Source: Paramacrobiotus metropolitanus
Taxonomy: Eukaryota > Tardigrada > Eutardigrada > Parachela > Macrobiotidae
Direction: 5' to 3'
DNA: 64,000 nt
NCBI RefSeq assembly: GCF_019649055.1
Contig: NW_026570227.1
Coordinates: forward strand, 186,001-250,000
The translations under genes and the position numbers were made by a program. Below are positions 10,904 to 22,129 of the stretch, in pieces; the stretch's first letter is position 1; the number at the start of each line of letters is the position of its first letter. The notes below the pieces were generated by a model. That model did no database searches and had not been told where the DNA came from. It saw only the letters and a list, made by a program, of their open reading frames with translations.

Positions 10904-13900
10904 CTAATCGTCTTCGGTGCGGTCGCTGGAGCTGTATCCATACTCGCTGGAATCTTCGCTTCCAAACACTTCATAGCAATTCATGTAGTCTAACAGGGCC
11001 AGCAGGCAGAATTTGTTCAGCTGGCGCACGTCCACTGCTGGCACAGTAGACAACGTCCACTTGTGTCCGCGATAATGCGCGGACGCTCGCGGGTCACAGG
11101 CTTGATAAACCTCCAGAATCTACAGAAATTACCCGGATTTCTATTTCACACCCTAAGAGGACAGGAAGCCAATAACTGACCAAGGCACTATTTCCGGCTC
11201 TACATTCAGAAAAATCTCATCTTTCGGAAAACGGTAGAATATGTACAGGTACAATATACTCGTATCACGTATGTACAAATCCGTCCCGTAATTTTTTTAC
11301 ATCAACCAATGCATGTTAATGCAGGTTAAACCAAACCGCATATTACAGCGCGCGCCAAATTAATTACGCTCTGCTTGCATCTGGCATGGTACATAATTAT
11401 AAACTATCGCAATAAATTTTTAAAAAATTCGCTTCTTGCATTCATAATTCTCTGGAAAATTCGAAATATAATAATATTGAAGCGTTCCCCGTAACAGGAT
11501 GCTGTTTTGTACGGTGTCGCGCAAACTTCGCGCTAATTACGCTATCTGTTACTGTACTGTAGTGACAAGTAAATTCCGCACCATTTCGTAGAGCCTGAAA
11601 CGCTAGAGCTGCATACAGGGTTCAGCGTTCGCTGAACGCGCTGAACAGCTTCAGGCTGCCAGTAGCAAAGGGCAGAGCGTTGCTCACTATTGAAAAATCG
11701 TTCCTGCTTCAAAACGGCTCTCTATCAAGGTTAATAGACTTGAATCTGATCAAGAATATATTTTTATAATTTATGTTTCCAAAACAAGCGAACTGTATTA
11801 CTTATTATCTAACTTGTTCGAATTGCTTCGTGGTACCCGCAAGTACTACTGAATATGAAATATTCCAAACTGCTTGTTCATCCATTTCATAAGCCTGACG
11901 ACAGGGAACCCTCTGAAAGCTAGAGCCGTCCATACAGCGCTTGCCTAGCATGCAGTACGAAAAAGTGCGGAATTCACTTGGAATGTTAGAAATTACGGAG
12001 CAAGACTGAACATTTACTCACTCGTTTCACTTCTTTGGCTCTCGCACGGCTATTACTCGAACCGGCTATAAAGCGGGCAATGCACTGCGCATCGAACCGG
12101 CTTTCCCCGCACAAATGCTTCTCGAACACATCCCACATCTGTGCCTCATCGATACTGTTCAGCGGGAAGACAGCCCAGGGAATGCGAACTCGCATAAACA
12201 CCCCTTCACCTTCGTTCTGACAGTCCAATGAATACTTGGCCCATATCAAACGGTCACAGCGAGACGCCAGCTGGGCATTCAGCCCCACCAGATCAGCACA
12301 AAACCTACGCCAGTTAAAGCCGCCATACCGACGCATCGGGATGACCAGTGATCGCCCGTACTCTATCCAGCGGTGAATGCGAAGACCGGCGCGGTCCAGA
12401 ATGCTTACAGCCAATACTATGGCGTCGTGGGCTTCGGTCAAATCTTCCCGTGTGTCACAATGCGTTGGACCATATCTGACATGCTTTGAATAAACGCGGT
12501 GGATAATGGTGCGCGTGGCGGCCGTTGCGTGCTTGAAGAGACACGCGTACACCACGTAATCATATCCGTGGTCCTGATACAACCCGTTATTAGGGTTGAA
12601 CAAACCGTACTCGCGTCGTGTCAGGCGGATATCGCTGCATGTATCCGCACAAGTCAGAAGCGCCTCCCACAGTTGACAGGTGCGGCGGCAGCGCTGCCGA
12701 TCAACGGTGTCCAGCGACAGGAAAACCTCTTTCAGCAACTCCAATGGCAATGCCAACTGGCTATCATCGACACTAGGCGGCTTCGTGGTTGGCGGCTCGT
12801 ACGGCAGCGTTTGCGTAGCCTCCGCACTTTCCATGGCATGCTCGTTACGGGGTGAGACTGTTCTACGGCCACGTTTCTGCCTTGTAAGCTCGAATGCTTC
12901 GGCCTGCAGTTGCAACATTGAGAACCCAGTTAACGATAGTACCAGTAGAACTGCTTGGCTACGCGACAGGTCGTCGCGGGACATTTCGTTTTACGTACAT
13001 TTCGTCTAAGGACAACTCGTTTTTGTGGCAAATAATCACACGGCTGTTCGTTGCCATAAACCAGTCGGTAATATTTCGACACCCCCAAAGTCGCACAACC
13101 AAATGTCACACAAGAAAACGGCTGCAAAACAAGTTGTCCCAAAACAAATTAGCCGCTACGACGAGAAACGTCTGGCGAAATGTCCCACGACGAAATGTCC
13201 CGCGACCACTTGGGCTGTTACGGATGCGCGGTGCCCGGTACGTGAATCCGGAATGCGAAAAGCGTCGCAGTAATATACAGATTAAGTTTTTCTTTCGATC
13301 GCTAATCGCTGTTAAAATTACAGTTGTGCAAAATTAAAAGCAAATCCGATGGTAGTTAAGCTTTGGAGCGGATCAACAGATAACAGCAGTAAAACCTCAG
13401 AGCTAATGAAAACATAACCTCTGCAATATGGCCGACAGCCACTTACCACAGCTTTATCCGTCACAGCAGCCGTGCCGCTCCGTCGGACATAGTGCATCGT
13501 CCGGCTGCGAATGCTGAAGAACGTTACACGAAATTTATTCTGCACTTGTCGCAGTAGCGACTCCGCTGTAGATGGATTGCGAGCCCATTCCGTCCGATAG
13601 CCTTCCGGCACCCGGCACGTGCCCATCACAAAATCCCGCGGTCGAACAAGTTTGCGCTGGAAGGCTTCGTGCGTCATCGACCTCCGGATCTGGCTGCAGG
13701 GAACTAATTCGGCAGAACGATATTCGGCCCGCGTTACTTCCACCATAGCGTAGACTTGTAGGCGTCCGTTCGTCCACGAGTGGAGAACTGTGCCGGGATA
13801 CCATATCCAAGGGCGACCCGGATAGTCGTGCAGCAGCACCAGCACCTCCATGCCAGCCGCTACGCTCGCGATGCAATCGTGATCCAGCCGGCCATGGATG

Positions 13901-14082
13901 ATTCTTCCGTACTCAACCACGACCGATCGCTGAGCCGGGCACCAGAAATCCACGATGAGACGCGGCGGAACGCTGCCGTTCTCTTCCATGCCGACGACAT
14001 GGCCGCGCTGCAGTCGACCGTCAACCTCCACATCCACCGCGTTCCACTCGTATAGTAACCCCGGGTCAGAAAAAAGTTGCAT
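10904..14082 (-). CDS. Lineage-specific F-box protein (three exons)
   Basis: Spliced from 14082-13447, 12903-12022 and 11119-10904. All joins are phase 0, with donors GTAAGT and GTGAGT and acceptors CTGCAG and CTGTAG. The product is 577 residues. Exon 1 (212 aa) carries a module with WNAVDVEVDG, RGHVVG, LIVDFWCP and GRPWIWYPG, apparently a small beta-rich, possibly chromo/Tudor-like fold. A basic linker leads to an F-box near residues 263-297 (LPLELLKEVFLSLD, then RCRRTCQLW), the SKP1-binding element of SCF ubiquitin ligases. The rest is an unnamed conserved region ending with VYQACDPRASAHYRGHKWT and an acidic Ser-rich tail. I recall this same order from large tardigrade families. A substrate-adaptor role is inferred. 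Start: first ATG of exon 1. An inverted-repeat element sits in intron 1. Confidence 0.8.
12969..13206. mobile_element. MITE-like inverted repeat in intron 1 of the F-box gene
   Basis: GGTCGTCGCGGGACATTTCG at 12969 is mirrored by CGAAATGTCCCGCGACC ending at 13206. Further in, GGACAACTCGTTTTTG is mirrored by CAAAACAAGTTGTCCC. The arms are about 60 bp and imperfect. No coding sequence is present. Similar (A)CGAAATG/CATTTCGT motifs occur at 18627-18769 and near 35060-35095, suggesting a dispersed family. Confidence 0.6.
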
Positions 14083-15579
14083 TCTGATTTGTCAGCTGAA
14101 GGGCAGAAAGACAAGCCTGGCCAATCGTCTTTATGTCGTCTGCAAAAATTAGGGCAAAATTATCCAGAATAACCGACGAGATCGCTCGAAATACAATTCA
14201 CTGAGCTACTAAGTACAAAGTTGATCATCTGAAAGATAGGGAATAAAATGAAGTTCTTGCTCACCCAAACGTTCACAGAACGCAGACGTGTCACCGAAAG
14301 CTGAATCTGCGAGAAAAGAGCAGCACGAGTGTCCACAGCGCTCAAGAATTTGACCAAATAAGACTTATAAGAAAAATGTAAATCATGGAGATAGTAAAAA
14401 ATAAATGCGAGTACTGGAGTTTTTGCTCCAGCGAGTTTATTCACGAAACTTTCAAATTTTTCACCACGACCGTGTGGAACCCGTTCACGCACAGACATGT
14501 AACTCACCTTGACAGGTAAGTGCTGTTACATGGGCGTGTGCCCGTGCAGCATGACAAATCAACTGATCGCGGACCGCAGTAGCAGAAGTCAGGCCTTGTT
14601 GTAGGCGTGCCCTGAAAGTCTGAAGCTGGTTCTGAATACAGTACTTCTACTGAAACTTTGAGCCTGCATCCTAAACAGAAGGGTGCCGCGCCAAGTTTGG
14701 GCTGTTAAAAAAATTCCTCTACTTTTACCTTTTACCGTCTAAAAATTTTTTTAAACTTTTGCGTGATAGTATTTGGTCTGTCGCACTTTCAGTACGATGA
14801 CAACTGGGTGCTGTGAACACCCCCATCGCAATTGGGCTGCGAGGAACAGCCGGTTAGCCGTAGCTCGCAACGCTACTGTCGTCACAGTCTAAATGCAAAC
14901 GGCTTAATACTTCATTTCGTTGCCATGCAGAAAGATGAGGTTCAGTGAACGAGCGCCAAATTTCTAATTGAATTTTTTGTGCAAACATCGCCCTGCTTAT
15001 TATGAAAATACGAGTATAATCAAGTTTATTTGACAAGTATTTAAAATCGGAGGAGGCTGAAAACGGTAGCATGGTCACATAACGGAACCCTCTTGCTTCT
15101 CACTTCAAACAAACTTTGCCGTTCGAACAAAATTTGTACCGTAATAAGAAAACATGAATAGCATAACAAACACTTAAAACATCATAATAAACAAAATCTC
15201 GAAATTGATCTAAGAAACCGTAAGAAATAACATCATAAACATATGGAACATGAGAAACATTAGAAATATCATAAAGAATAAGAAATCACACGAAATAATA
15301 TAGCAGTCTGGCCAGAGTCTGGCGCTGGTATTCAGATTCAGAGTTTGTTATTCAGAATCAGAATTCTAGTATTCAGACTGAGAGTTTTAGCATTCAGAAT
15401 CAGATTCAGACTTTCAGTGCAGACCCTTGTGGGGCCTAGGGCTAGCAAGAGGAACGCTGCCCAAGTAACCTGACAGGAAAACCGTCCGACATGACGTCCG
15501 CATAAAGTTTGTCCACCCAGTTTTCTTCACTCTTCATAAAACAACTGGGATGATCCAGGAGAGCTTTCATCTGATCAGG
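14083..15579. other. No firm gene; one unrecognised 115-codon minus frame and low-complexity repeats
   Basis: A minus-strand frame at 14160-14507 (115 codons) lies just upstream of the F-box gene and has no recognisable domain. It could be a 5' exon or chance. From about 15170 to 15300 the sequence is A-rich, with loosely repeated CATAAGAAAT-like words. At 15330-15415 the word ATTCAGAATCAGA recurs in several variants. No RNA gene was seen. Confidence 0.4.
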
Positions 15580-15806
15580 GTCACCGTTGAACTGCAGCTT
15601 CCTATCAGAGAGCGGACAAGGACAATCGCTTTCTGTATGTCAATTTTGTGAAGTTGCCCATTATGTATACATATTTACACTGCCAGGTTTTTTCACTTGC
15701 CGTGCCATTGGCAATGCCACTGTCAGGTTTTACACCCTGCCCACCCATCACGCATCATGATAAGATTGACCTGCTGGTTAGCAAGCGCCGCGAAGCCGGG
15801 ATTCGG
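15580..15806 (+). pseudogene. Decayed copy of the coiled-coil P-loop NTPase family
   Basis: Two short blocks in the same orientation match the family at 22-29 kb. Positions 15580-15645 correspond to the end of the coiled coil (VTVELQLPIRERTR, compare VTDELQLPIKVRQD). Positions 15744-15806 correspond to the C-terminal block PITHHDKIDLLVSKRREAG. About 170 residues, including the P-loop, are missing between them. The second block runs straight into the stem-loop repeat at 15816. Nucleotide identity to copy 3 around CGCCGCGAAGCCGGGATTCG is essentially complete, so this remnant is a fairly recent derivative. It is not functional. Confidence 0.7.
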
Positions 15807-15815
15807 CCTGGCTTC

Positions 15816-15913
15816 GCGGCAGAATAGCCAACAAGCTAACTGGCCGCAGATACTGCGGTAAAATAGCAAAAGGCTATTTTGCCGCAAAAACTGCGGCAGA
15901 ATAGTCACTCCGA
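15816..15913. repeat. Stem-loop repeat, copy identical to 22032-22129
   Basis: 98 bp identical to a block at 22032-22129. It contains three nested hairpins: CCGCAG-atac-TGCGG, AAAATAGC-aaaag-GCTATTTT and TGCCGCA-aaaac-TGCGGCA. The unit word is TGCGGCAGAATAGCC. A third, diverged array lies at 20335-20483. Confidence 0.8.
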
Positions 15914-16580
15914 ATTTTTAGTGTTGACGTTATTAAAGGTCACATTCTTCTGGCCTCGACGAGTATAACCTAAGCTCGGCGCTTCAAAAATATGCAGGAT
16001 ATTTCTTTGGATGATTTTTTCGGAGAGGACGGCTGGCGAAACAATGTGTCCGCCACAGCCTGGACCGCCCGGGCACCTGACAGATTATTCAGGTTTTTGA
16101 ATAAATTTTTGTTAGAGTTCTAATTTTTTTTAATAGACGTACGCAATTAAATTTTGTGTAGACCAGCACAGGTATATCTATGTGACATTCTGGTGAACGG
16201 TCATACGTTGGTCCATGCAGTAAACGCGGTAAATAATATTACGTTGAGATTGTGGAGGCAATACTGGATCCCGTTAGACTTAAGGGAAGTATTCAGGGTT
16301 GCAGTATATATTCTTGTGTATCAGTACGTTACTACATGCTTAAAACTTTCGCTTTAACGAACTCCAAAACACACTGCTTTGCATTGTTTTATGATCTTTT
16401 TTATCACAATGATTTGTATATTCGTACATCAGTTTCGCGTCAACCCGTTGCTGCGCTGAACCAGTTGAAAGCTAATATTCCGTGATCTAGTCCAGAAATA
16501 AAAGTGCACGCGAACGTTCACTTTAAGAGTACAGCGAAACTTCTCTACAACATAGAAGTTGATCCAACCTCGGTTCTTAC

Positions 16581-16885
16581 CGTTCTGAATGTTACAGAGG
16601 GGTGCATGTTTATAGGGCACACCCCGTACGAGCACTGCCCTTAGGAGAAATTCCCACATGGGTGCCAGGGCCAGAGATCATGGAGAATGTAATGTTCGTG
16701 AAATGTATTGGTGAAATAAAATTGCATCCGGTTACCTAAGGATTCCACCGTGCGTAATGTGCTTTTGGTGGCGGTGACCGACGCAGTACAGGCACCACGA
16801 GTCACATGTGGCCTGAATATATGCGGCCACGATCCATGGGTGCATTGAGCATTCCAATTTCGGAGGGCAGAAATAGAAGATAAAT
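16581..16885 (-). other. Possible two small exons, Cys-rich, unrecognised
   Basis: The minus strand shows a strong acceptor (CAGTTTTCTTAGCAG) followed by an open segment at 16885-16736, ending at TTAG/GTAACC. A second acceptor (TCTCCTAAG) opens 16639-16581, ending at a GTAAGA donor. Phases agree (a codon split after its second base). The first piece reads CPPKLECSMHPWIVAAY and then SWCLYC. The second reads VPYKHAPLCNIQNG. No start, stop or family is recognised. It may be part of a decayed or poorly conserved gene. Confidence 0.25.
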
Positions 16886-16941
16886 CTGCTAAGAAAACTG
16901 ACAAAACCGTGAAAACGCGCATTTGTTACCATGGGAGCCAC

Positions 16942-18468
16942 CCTCCCGTGTATGCGAAAGTGGTGACATCAAACGGTGGTTACCAGCCCTTCTCACACTG
17001 CTTAGTGTAGTAAGTACTTGCGTGTACTCCATAGTATGTGTAGTAAGCACTCGTATACGTAAATAATACTCGTACCTACATTCAGAAAGTTATTTTGAAC
17101 AACTAAATCTTGCTTTAAAATTCATTAAAGGGCTGATTTATCGTTTATATGTCGAGAAGAAGGGAAACAGAAATTTGAACGGAAAAAAGACAGCGGGATG
17201 ATGCGACTAGATTTTGGCAAATGTTATCACGTCTAAAGGTCAATCGACGGAAATTAACTGTTAACCGAAAAATAGCGAAGGTCCTATATATGCAAGACTA
17301 ATGCACTGCCTGATTTCTGTCCGTTATCGAAGTGCGTCAAGAAGGTTCGTTGAGGAATTTTGTTTCGGAAGTAACTCTATGACTTTACGCAGACCGTTAT
17401 GACGCCATCGCAGCCATTGCTTGTGAAAGCATTAATGATCGCCTTACCGCAGCGGGCCTGCATAGCGGTATTGCGGCTTTTGATTTCTAGCCGTTACGCG
17501 GCCGGAAGTATCGCTATTATGTCACCGCATTCAACTACGGGCATGAATATACAATGCATCTGCATATTGCGCGCTAGTGACCCGCAACAAACAACCCAGG
17601 CTCCAATTTATCCGTTTTAAGTATGTTTTATAATAAATTTGAAATTATGTACTTTATTACCAAACACGCTGAATTTTCATAGCCAGATTGCACTGTAAAT
17701 CAAATTGGTGTTCAAATGCCTGAAAATAAAAACCTGATTTTCGAACCATGTTTCAATTAGCCCAGGTTTCAAAGGGAAGAATATCTAGTGAACAAAAATT
17801 GCATTGTGAGTGAGTGACCCAGCTACCACCACTGTCCAGTGAACCAAACGAAAACACTAGGTGACTGATGACCGAGCAATAAATCAATAGGTTAACGAAA
17901 TCAAATCGCTAGTTGAGTGAGGTGAGTGACAGAAATACGACCACTGTCCAGTGAACAAAATTGCTAGACGAGTGAGCGATCGAGCTAGACTCCTTGCCTA
18001 AGAATTTACAGCAACTGTTAAGCCAGTTAGTGAATCTACTAAAAAAATGGATTTATTTATTCAAAGCAGCCGAGGATCACAAGAAACGCGGAGGCGAAGC
18101 CGCAGCTGTTTATAGTAAAGTATAAACCGCAACCAGCGTTACCCAAAGGCTTTACCAAGCTAAAAAATCTTAGAGAACGGTTAGAAGTCAATATAGAATA
18201 CTGTATTGCCGGAGTTGGTGAAGAGAAGGGACATCTTTGCCGGTTAGATGTTTTCTCCGACTCTCCAGTACCGCCGGTTCTTAAAAGCATAGATTACAAA
18301 AGTATTTTTGGGAAAAGCAGTAAACTTGCATGTACGCACATACAGCTGATATAAATTTTACTATCCTAAATGGAGCTTCTGACTTTTGTCCGAATCCTGC
18401 TCCTATTAGCAAATTTAAAATTTTCACCAATTTTAACCACAAAAATTTCCCTCGCTTTATGGCCAAAA
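16942..18468. other. No supported gene; one 109-codon open stretch without ATG
   Basis: Intergenic-looking sequence. A plus-strand open stretch at about 18036-18353 lacks an initiating ATG and overlaps an antisense frame of 77 codons. It includes the words LPKGFTKLKNLRERLEV and has no domain I recognise. The words GTCCAGTGAAC and GAGTGAG recur at 17800-17990 as a loose repeat. Confidence 0.35.
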
Positions 18469-18600
18469 AAACATTCCTTCCTTAAAATATTCCTAAATCT
18501 TTTTGACCACGAAATTTCCTTCCTTTAAAAATTCCTTCCTTTTTTCGACCAGAAAACATTCCTTCCTTTTTTTATTCCTTCCTCTTTTTAACGTTTTTTT
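18469..18600. repeat. CCTTCCTTTAAAAATT-type simple repeat
   Basis: Degenerate tandem of ATTCCTTCCTTT units separated by TTTTGACCACGAAA-like spacers. A second block of the same family is at 19340-19420 (CATTCCTTCCTTTAAATATT). It is probably a minisatellite or transposon tail. Confidence 0.6.
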
Positions 18601-18626
18601 GGAAGTATGCTTTTTGAGTAGAGCTA

Positions 18627-18769
18627 AGGACGAAATGGTCGCTTAGCCCCATACCCAGCATTCTGTACGTTCACTTGTACGAACTGGTTATTATTTTTCA
18701 ACTCAGTCGTACAGTGCACTGCGTACTGGAAGTGGGGGTGTTGGGTTTGCGACCATTATTTTCGTCCTA
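18627..18769. mobile_element. Small MITE-like element with inverted ends
   Basis: The left end AAGGACGAAATGGTCGC is mirrored at the right end by GCGACCATTATTTTCGTCCT. Internal GTACG words are also mirrored. It is about 143 bp and has no coding content. The ends resemble the GGACATTTCG element in the F-box intron. Confidence 0.5.
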
Positions 18770-19420
18770 CTGATAAGTGTTAAGTCACGTATCACTGCAT
18801 TAACGCAGAGTCGCAGACTATAAAGTTATAGCTCCCGTCCAAACGGCGCAAAAGTTTTCTCTGTTGTATGTATGTGCAGCCGGTGTATGTACAGTTATAC
18901 ACTGTAAAATTAATAGGGAATGTTAATGGCAGTAAATATTTAAGCAGGATATGGTTTTTTTAAATGTGGGCTGCCCCATCGGGCATCAAAGGGGACTGCC
19001 ACTGCTGTTATTCTTTGATTAAGAGGCTGATTCAGGCCTCAACGATTCAGCACATCAAAGCGAATAACACTGTACTGCACTGCTGCACTACCGTATCAGA
19101 TAATATGTGATTATGTTTTTGTTGTTGAGTATTCGTTTTCTTGTTATTTTGTCAACAAGATATTCCTACCACCAAAGCACACTAAGAGCACGTCCAGTTA
19201 CTTGCTATCGTAAAAATATTAGGTTTTGCTGTTAAACGCTTATATGCTGCCACACTTGATCAAACGCACAGTAATGCGTAATTACTTAATTCTGAAAACT
19301 TTTTAAACGTTTACTAGGGCATTAACCGCAAAAAACTTCTTTCTTGTTTTTGACCATCAAAATTTCTTTCCTTTTTGGTGAAAAAAACATTCCTTCCTTT
19401 AAATATTCCTTCCTCTTTTT

Positions 19421-20334
19421 GAACTTAGCCGGTTATGCAGGCCAAAGCGTCAGCGCTTAGGATTGTTGTCTCGTAATCGAGCTCCGGTCTGCAGTGTAGC
19501 CTTCACCGATAACGATGCCTGAATAATTGCTTTGATTCGCCAGACGTCGACTCCACAAAAAAAAAGATTATCCTACCTCGGTAATTGATCTCTTCTTCTG
19601 TTTCTTACCTTTGCTTGTGTTTTAGCCGTTTTTCTAACAACGCTGGTCACATGTCATCATTATCAAGCCTTCGAAAAAATTAGCGGCATTTCCAGCCAAC
19701 TATTTTAAACTTTAAACAGCCGCTTTAAACAGATAACTAGCCGCTACTCTACTCTGCAGTCGTCTTATCCTGCGAAGTTAACATAATGTTTTACTTAATA
19801 ATATTCGGTTTATCACATGCCACAACTAGTGCCCTACCGCGAACCTAACCGCAACCGAAGATACCTGTCACCCTACAGAAGATGCAAGTCTGTCGGCATC
19901 GGCACCAGAATGGTTAATCCAGTCACTTGTGCACGAACTTTTAGGTAATAAAACTCTTTCAAAATTTTTAAAATTTGTTTTTGTAATTTTTTCGCTTAAG
20001 TAACGGTTTTATAAACAATTTATAACGAGTCTGCCAGGAGGAATCCAGTATTCTTCATTTACAGCTCTTATAAGAATTTTGTCGTATCGAAATGGTAGCA
20101 GATAGCATCCACTCAATACTCTATACACGATGCGCGCGAACGAGCACGGCAAGCCGTTGTTGAACGTATTATTAATTTTTTTCTACCGTCCAGAGGGCAG
20201 ATTTGTACGAGTACAACAATCATCCTACGAGACTCAAATATCCAACAATAGTAACAGCGTAGATTCAGTTGTTTTTACCAAGGAATCGCGAACTGTGACA
20301 AAATCGGTTACCAAGTGACGAACAGCTGTCGAAC
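19421..20334. other. No supported gene
   Basis: AT-rich sequence with short frames only (62 codons at most). No recognisable domains or RNA structures. Confidence 0.5.
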
Positions 20335-20483
20335 CGCAATCTGCGGCAAAATAGCTAACCAGCTACCTTGCCGCTCGGACTGCGGCAAAATAGCCTATGG
20401 CTACCGAGCCGCAGTGTGCGGCAAAATAGCCAACCAGCTATAGTGCCGCATATTATTCTTACTGCGGCAAAATAGCCTTAGCC
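20335..20483. repeat. Stem-loop repeat array, diverged copy
   Basis: Four units of CTGCGGCAAAATAGCC-type sequence spaced about 40 bp apart. Between them lie self-complementary spacers such as GCCGCAG-tg-TGCGGC and GCTA...TAGC. It belongs to the same family as 15816-15913 and 21958-22129 but has different spacer content. Confidence 0.7.
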
Positions 20484-21054
20484 CTAAAAATTCAACCAGA
20501 TGGTGGTAAAGGGCTTCCAGGGGTTATTTCTGTATTCGCGAGCTTTGAAATATTAGATACATTATGTTTTTGTGGATCTTGATTGAAAATCCGGAGGAAT
20601 TGTGCATAAATCGCAGACAGCTGTTCTATTTTGGCAGCTGTGGTTTTTAACTACATTACCAGTTGCTGACTCTGCTGCCTCAGTTTTATTAATGGCGAAT
20701 ACAAAAATAAACTAAAAATTCTTGAAACAGTTTACATCATCGTGTTAATAAACAGCGGAAATATGTAGCCGGATATTTGGTTTAAGTTAGATGAAGGATG
20801 GTGTAGTTCCCTGGGTGGATGCCGCATTTATTCCCGCGTTGAATTTGAATGCTGATCCTCTGGCGCAAATATTCCGCTGCTCGAGTTTCGCCTGCTGTCT
20901 TAATTAAGACAAGAACGCTATTTGATGAAGATTGTTTTTAGATGAAAGTAGGGTCTGATGGAAAACCGCGCAGTTATTGCTCACGGATTCTGCTGCATTT
21001 GAAAGGTGAATCAGCAGGGCGCAATCCGAGGGAAACCGAGAAACGGCTGAAAAA
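20484..21054. other. No supported gene
   Basis: No frame above 60 codons and no clear repeat. Includes CTGCTGCATTTG and GTTAGATGAAGG words without known meaning. Confidence 0.5.
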
Positions 21055-21126
21055 GGCGCCGATGGGGGAATCGAACCCCGGCTACGTCGTTAGATCCGCG
21101 TAGGCAGTACCACTGCACCACGGCGC
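21055..21126 (-). tRNA. tRNA-like sequence, abnormal anticodon arm; Pol III terminator
   Basis: On the minus strand a roughly 72-nt cloverleaf can be drawn. The acceptor GCGCCG pairs with CGGCGC. The D arm is GCAG-TGGTA-CTGC. The T arm has four G-C pairs (GGGG with CCCC) around the loop TTCGATT, plus one C-C mismatch. Internal box B GGTTCGATTCC is perfect and box A (TGGTGCAGTGG) has one change. A TTTTT run follows immediately, as in Pol III genes. The anticodon stem CTACG/CGTAG closes a 12-nt loop instead of 7, so no anticodon can be assigned. It is either a tRNA pseudogene, a tRNA-derived SINE head, or an odd tRNA. Confidence 0.5.
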
Positions 21127-21957
21127 AATACGTTGAAATCCTTTGAAAGATTTTGTCGCTTTACGTGAGCCGCTTCTCTGCTCACAGGTGCATATCCTGG
21201 TACGCGCAACTTATAAGTAATAATTCTCCATTGGAATGCCTCAGGCAACAATAATCAGATGAAGCCGCTTCTCCGTTGACCACATCATTCGTCCACTTTG
21301 TGCAGTGTGATATCATACCAGTGTACAAACTAGTCCGAGTGAAATTTTCGGGCCATTACCCACGCCCAGCTGGCATAAGGGGCCTTTGGGGCGGATAGCC
21401 GAGGAAGCGGTCCCATGCGCCTCAAATTCGCTTGGGAGAGTGGTTTGGGTATCGTACTAAATGTGTTTTTTTTAAATCTTCGTAAAAGGGTAAACTATTT
21501 AAAAGTGAAAAGGAGAAATTTGAGACATTATAAAAATCTCGGAAAAAAAGTAAAGACTTTAAAGTCTAAATTAATTTAAAGAAAAATTTAAAGTTATTAT
21601 GCAACCCTTGGCCGCCAGAAATCGCAAATAAGGGAGGGCGGACCGCCTGAAAACCGCAGCTTTCTACTCTTCTTCCCGAATTTTGGCTCAGGGCGTGTCG
21701 ATTTTTCCTTCTCTTAATGCACTGAGTGTGTTTAGTGCGAATCGTTTTGTCTTTTTTGGCAAGTTCATTGTATACACTGTACGCGTTATTGTGTACAGTA
21801 CTTACTATACTCGCAGCTATTTACGGTTGCGACTTGGTAAAAACGTTACAATAAGGCGATCACGAGCGTAAATGTCCTTGCTTTCTGTTTTCCCCACGGC
21901 TTTATTTTGGAAATTTTTCGAAAATTTAACTATTAATGTATGTGGGTTTTGGTTTCA
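21127..21957. other. No supported gene
   Basis: A plus-strand frame of 62 codons at 21683-21871 is unremarkable. The segment near 21460-21600 is rich in AAAGT/TTTAAAG words. No RNA gene is apparent. Confidence 0.45.
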
Positions 21958-22129
21958 TGCAAAATAGCCAAAAGAGTAGTCCAGCTATCAGACGGCGGCA
22001 AAATAGCTGACAAGCTGAGCACCCGCAGTGTGCGGCAGAATAGCCAACAAGCTAACTGGCCGCAGATACTGCGGTAAAATAGCAAAAGGCTATTTTGCCG
22101 CAAAAACTGCGGCAGAATAGTCACTCCGA
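21958..22129. repeat. Stem-loop repeat array
   Basis: Four or five units containing GCGGCAAAATAGC, GCGGCAGAATAGCC or GCGGTAAAATAGCA. The last 98 bp (22032-22129) are identical to 15816-15913. The array lies about 340 bp from the 3' end of P-loop family copy 1, as the 15.8-kb copy abuts a P-loop remnant. Confidence 0.8.

Noticed and set aside
17399-17620. 73-codon plus-strand ORF
   Set aside because: Isolated, no homology recognised, composition like surrounding DNA.
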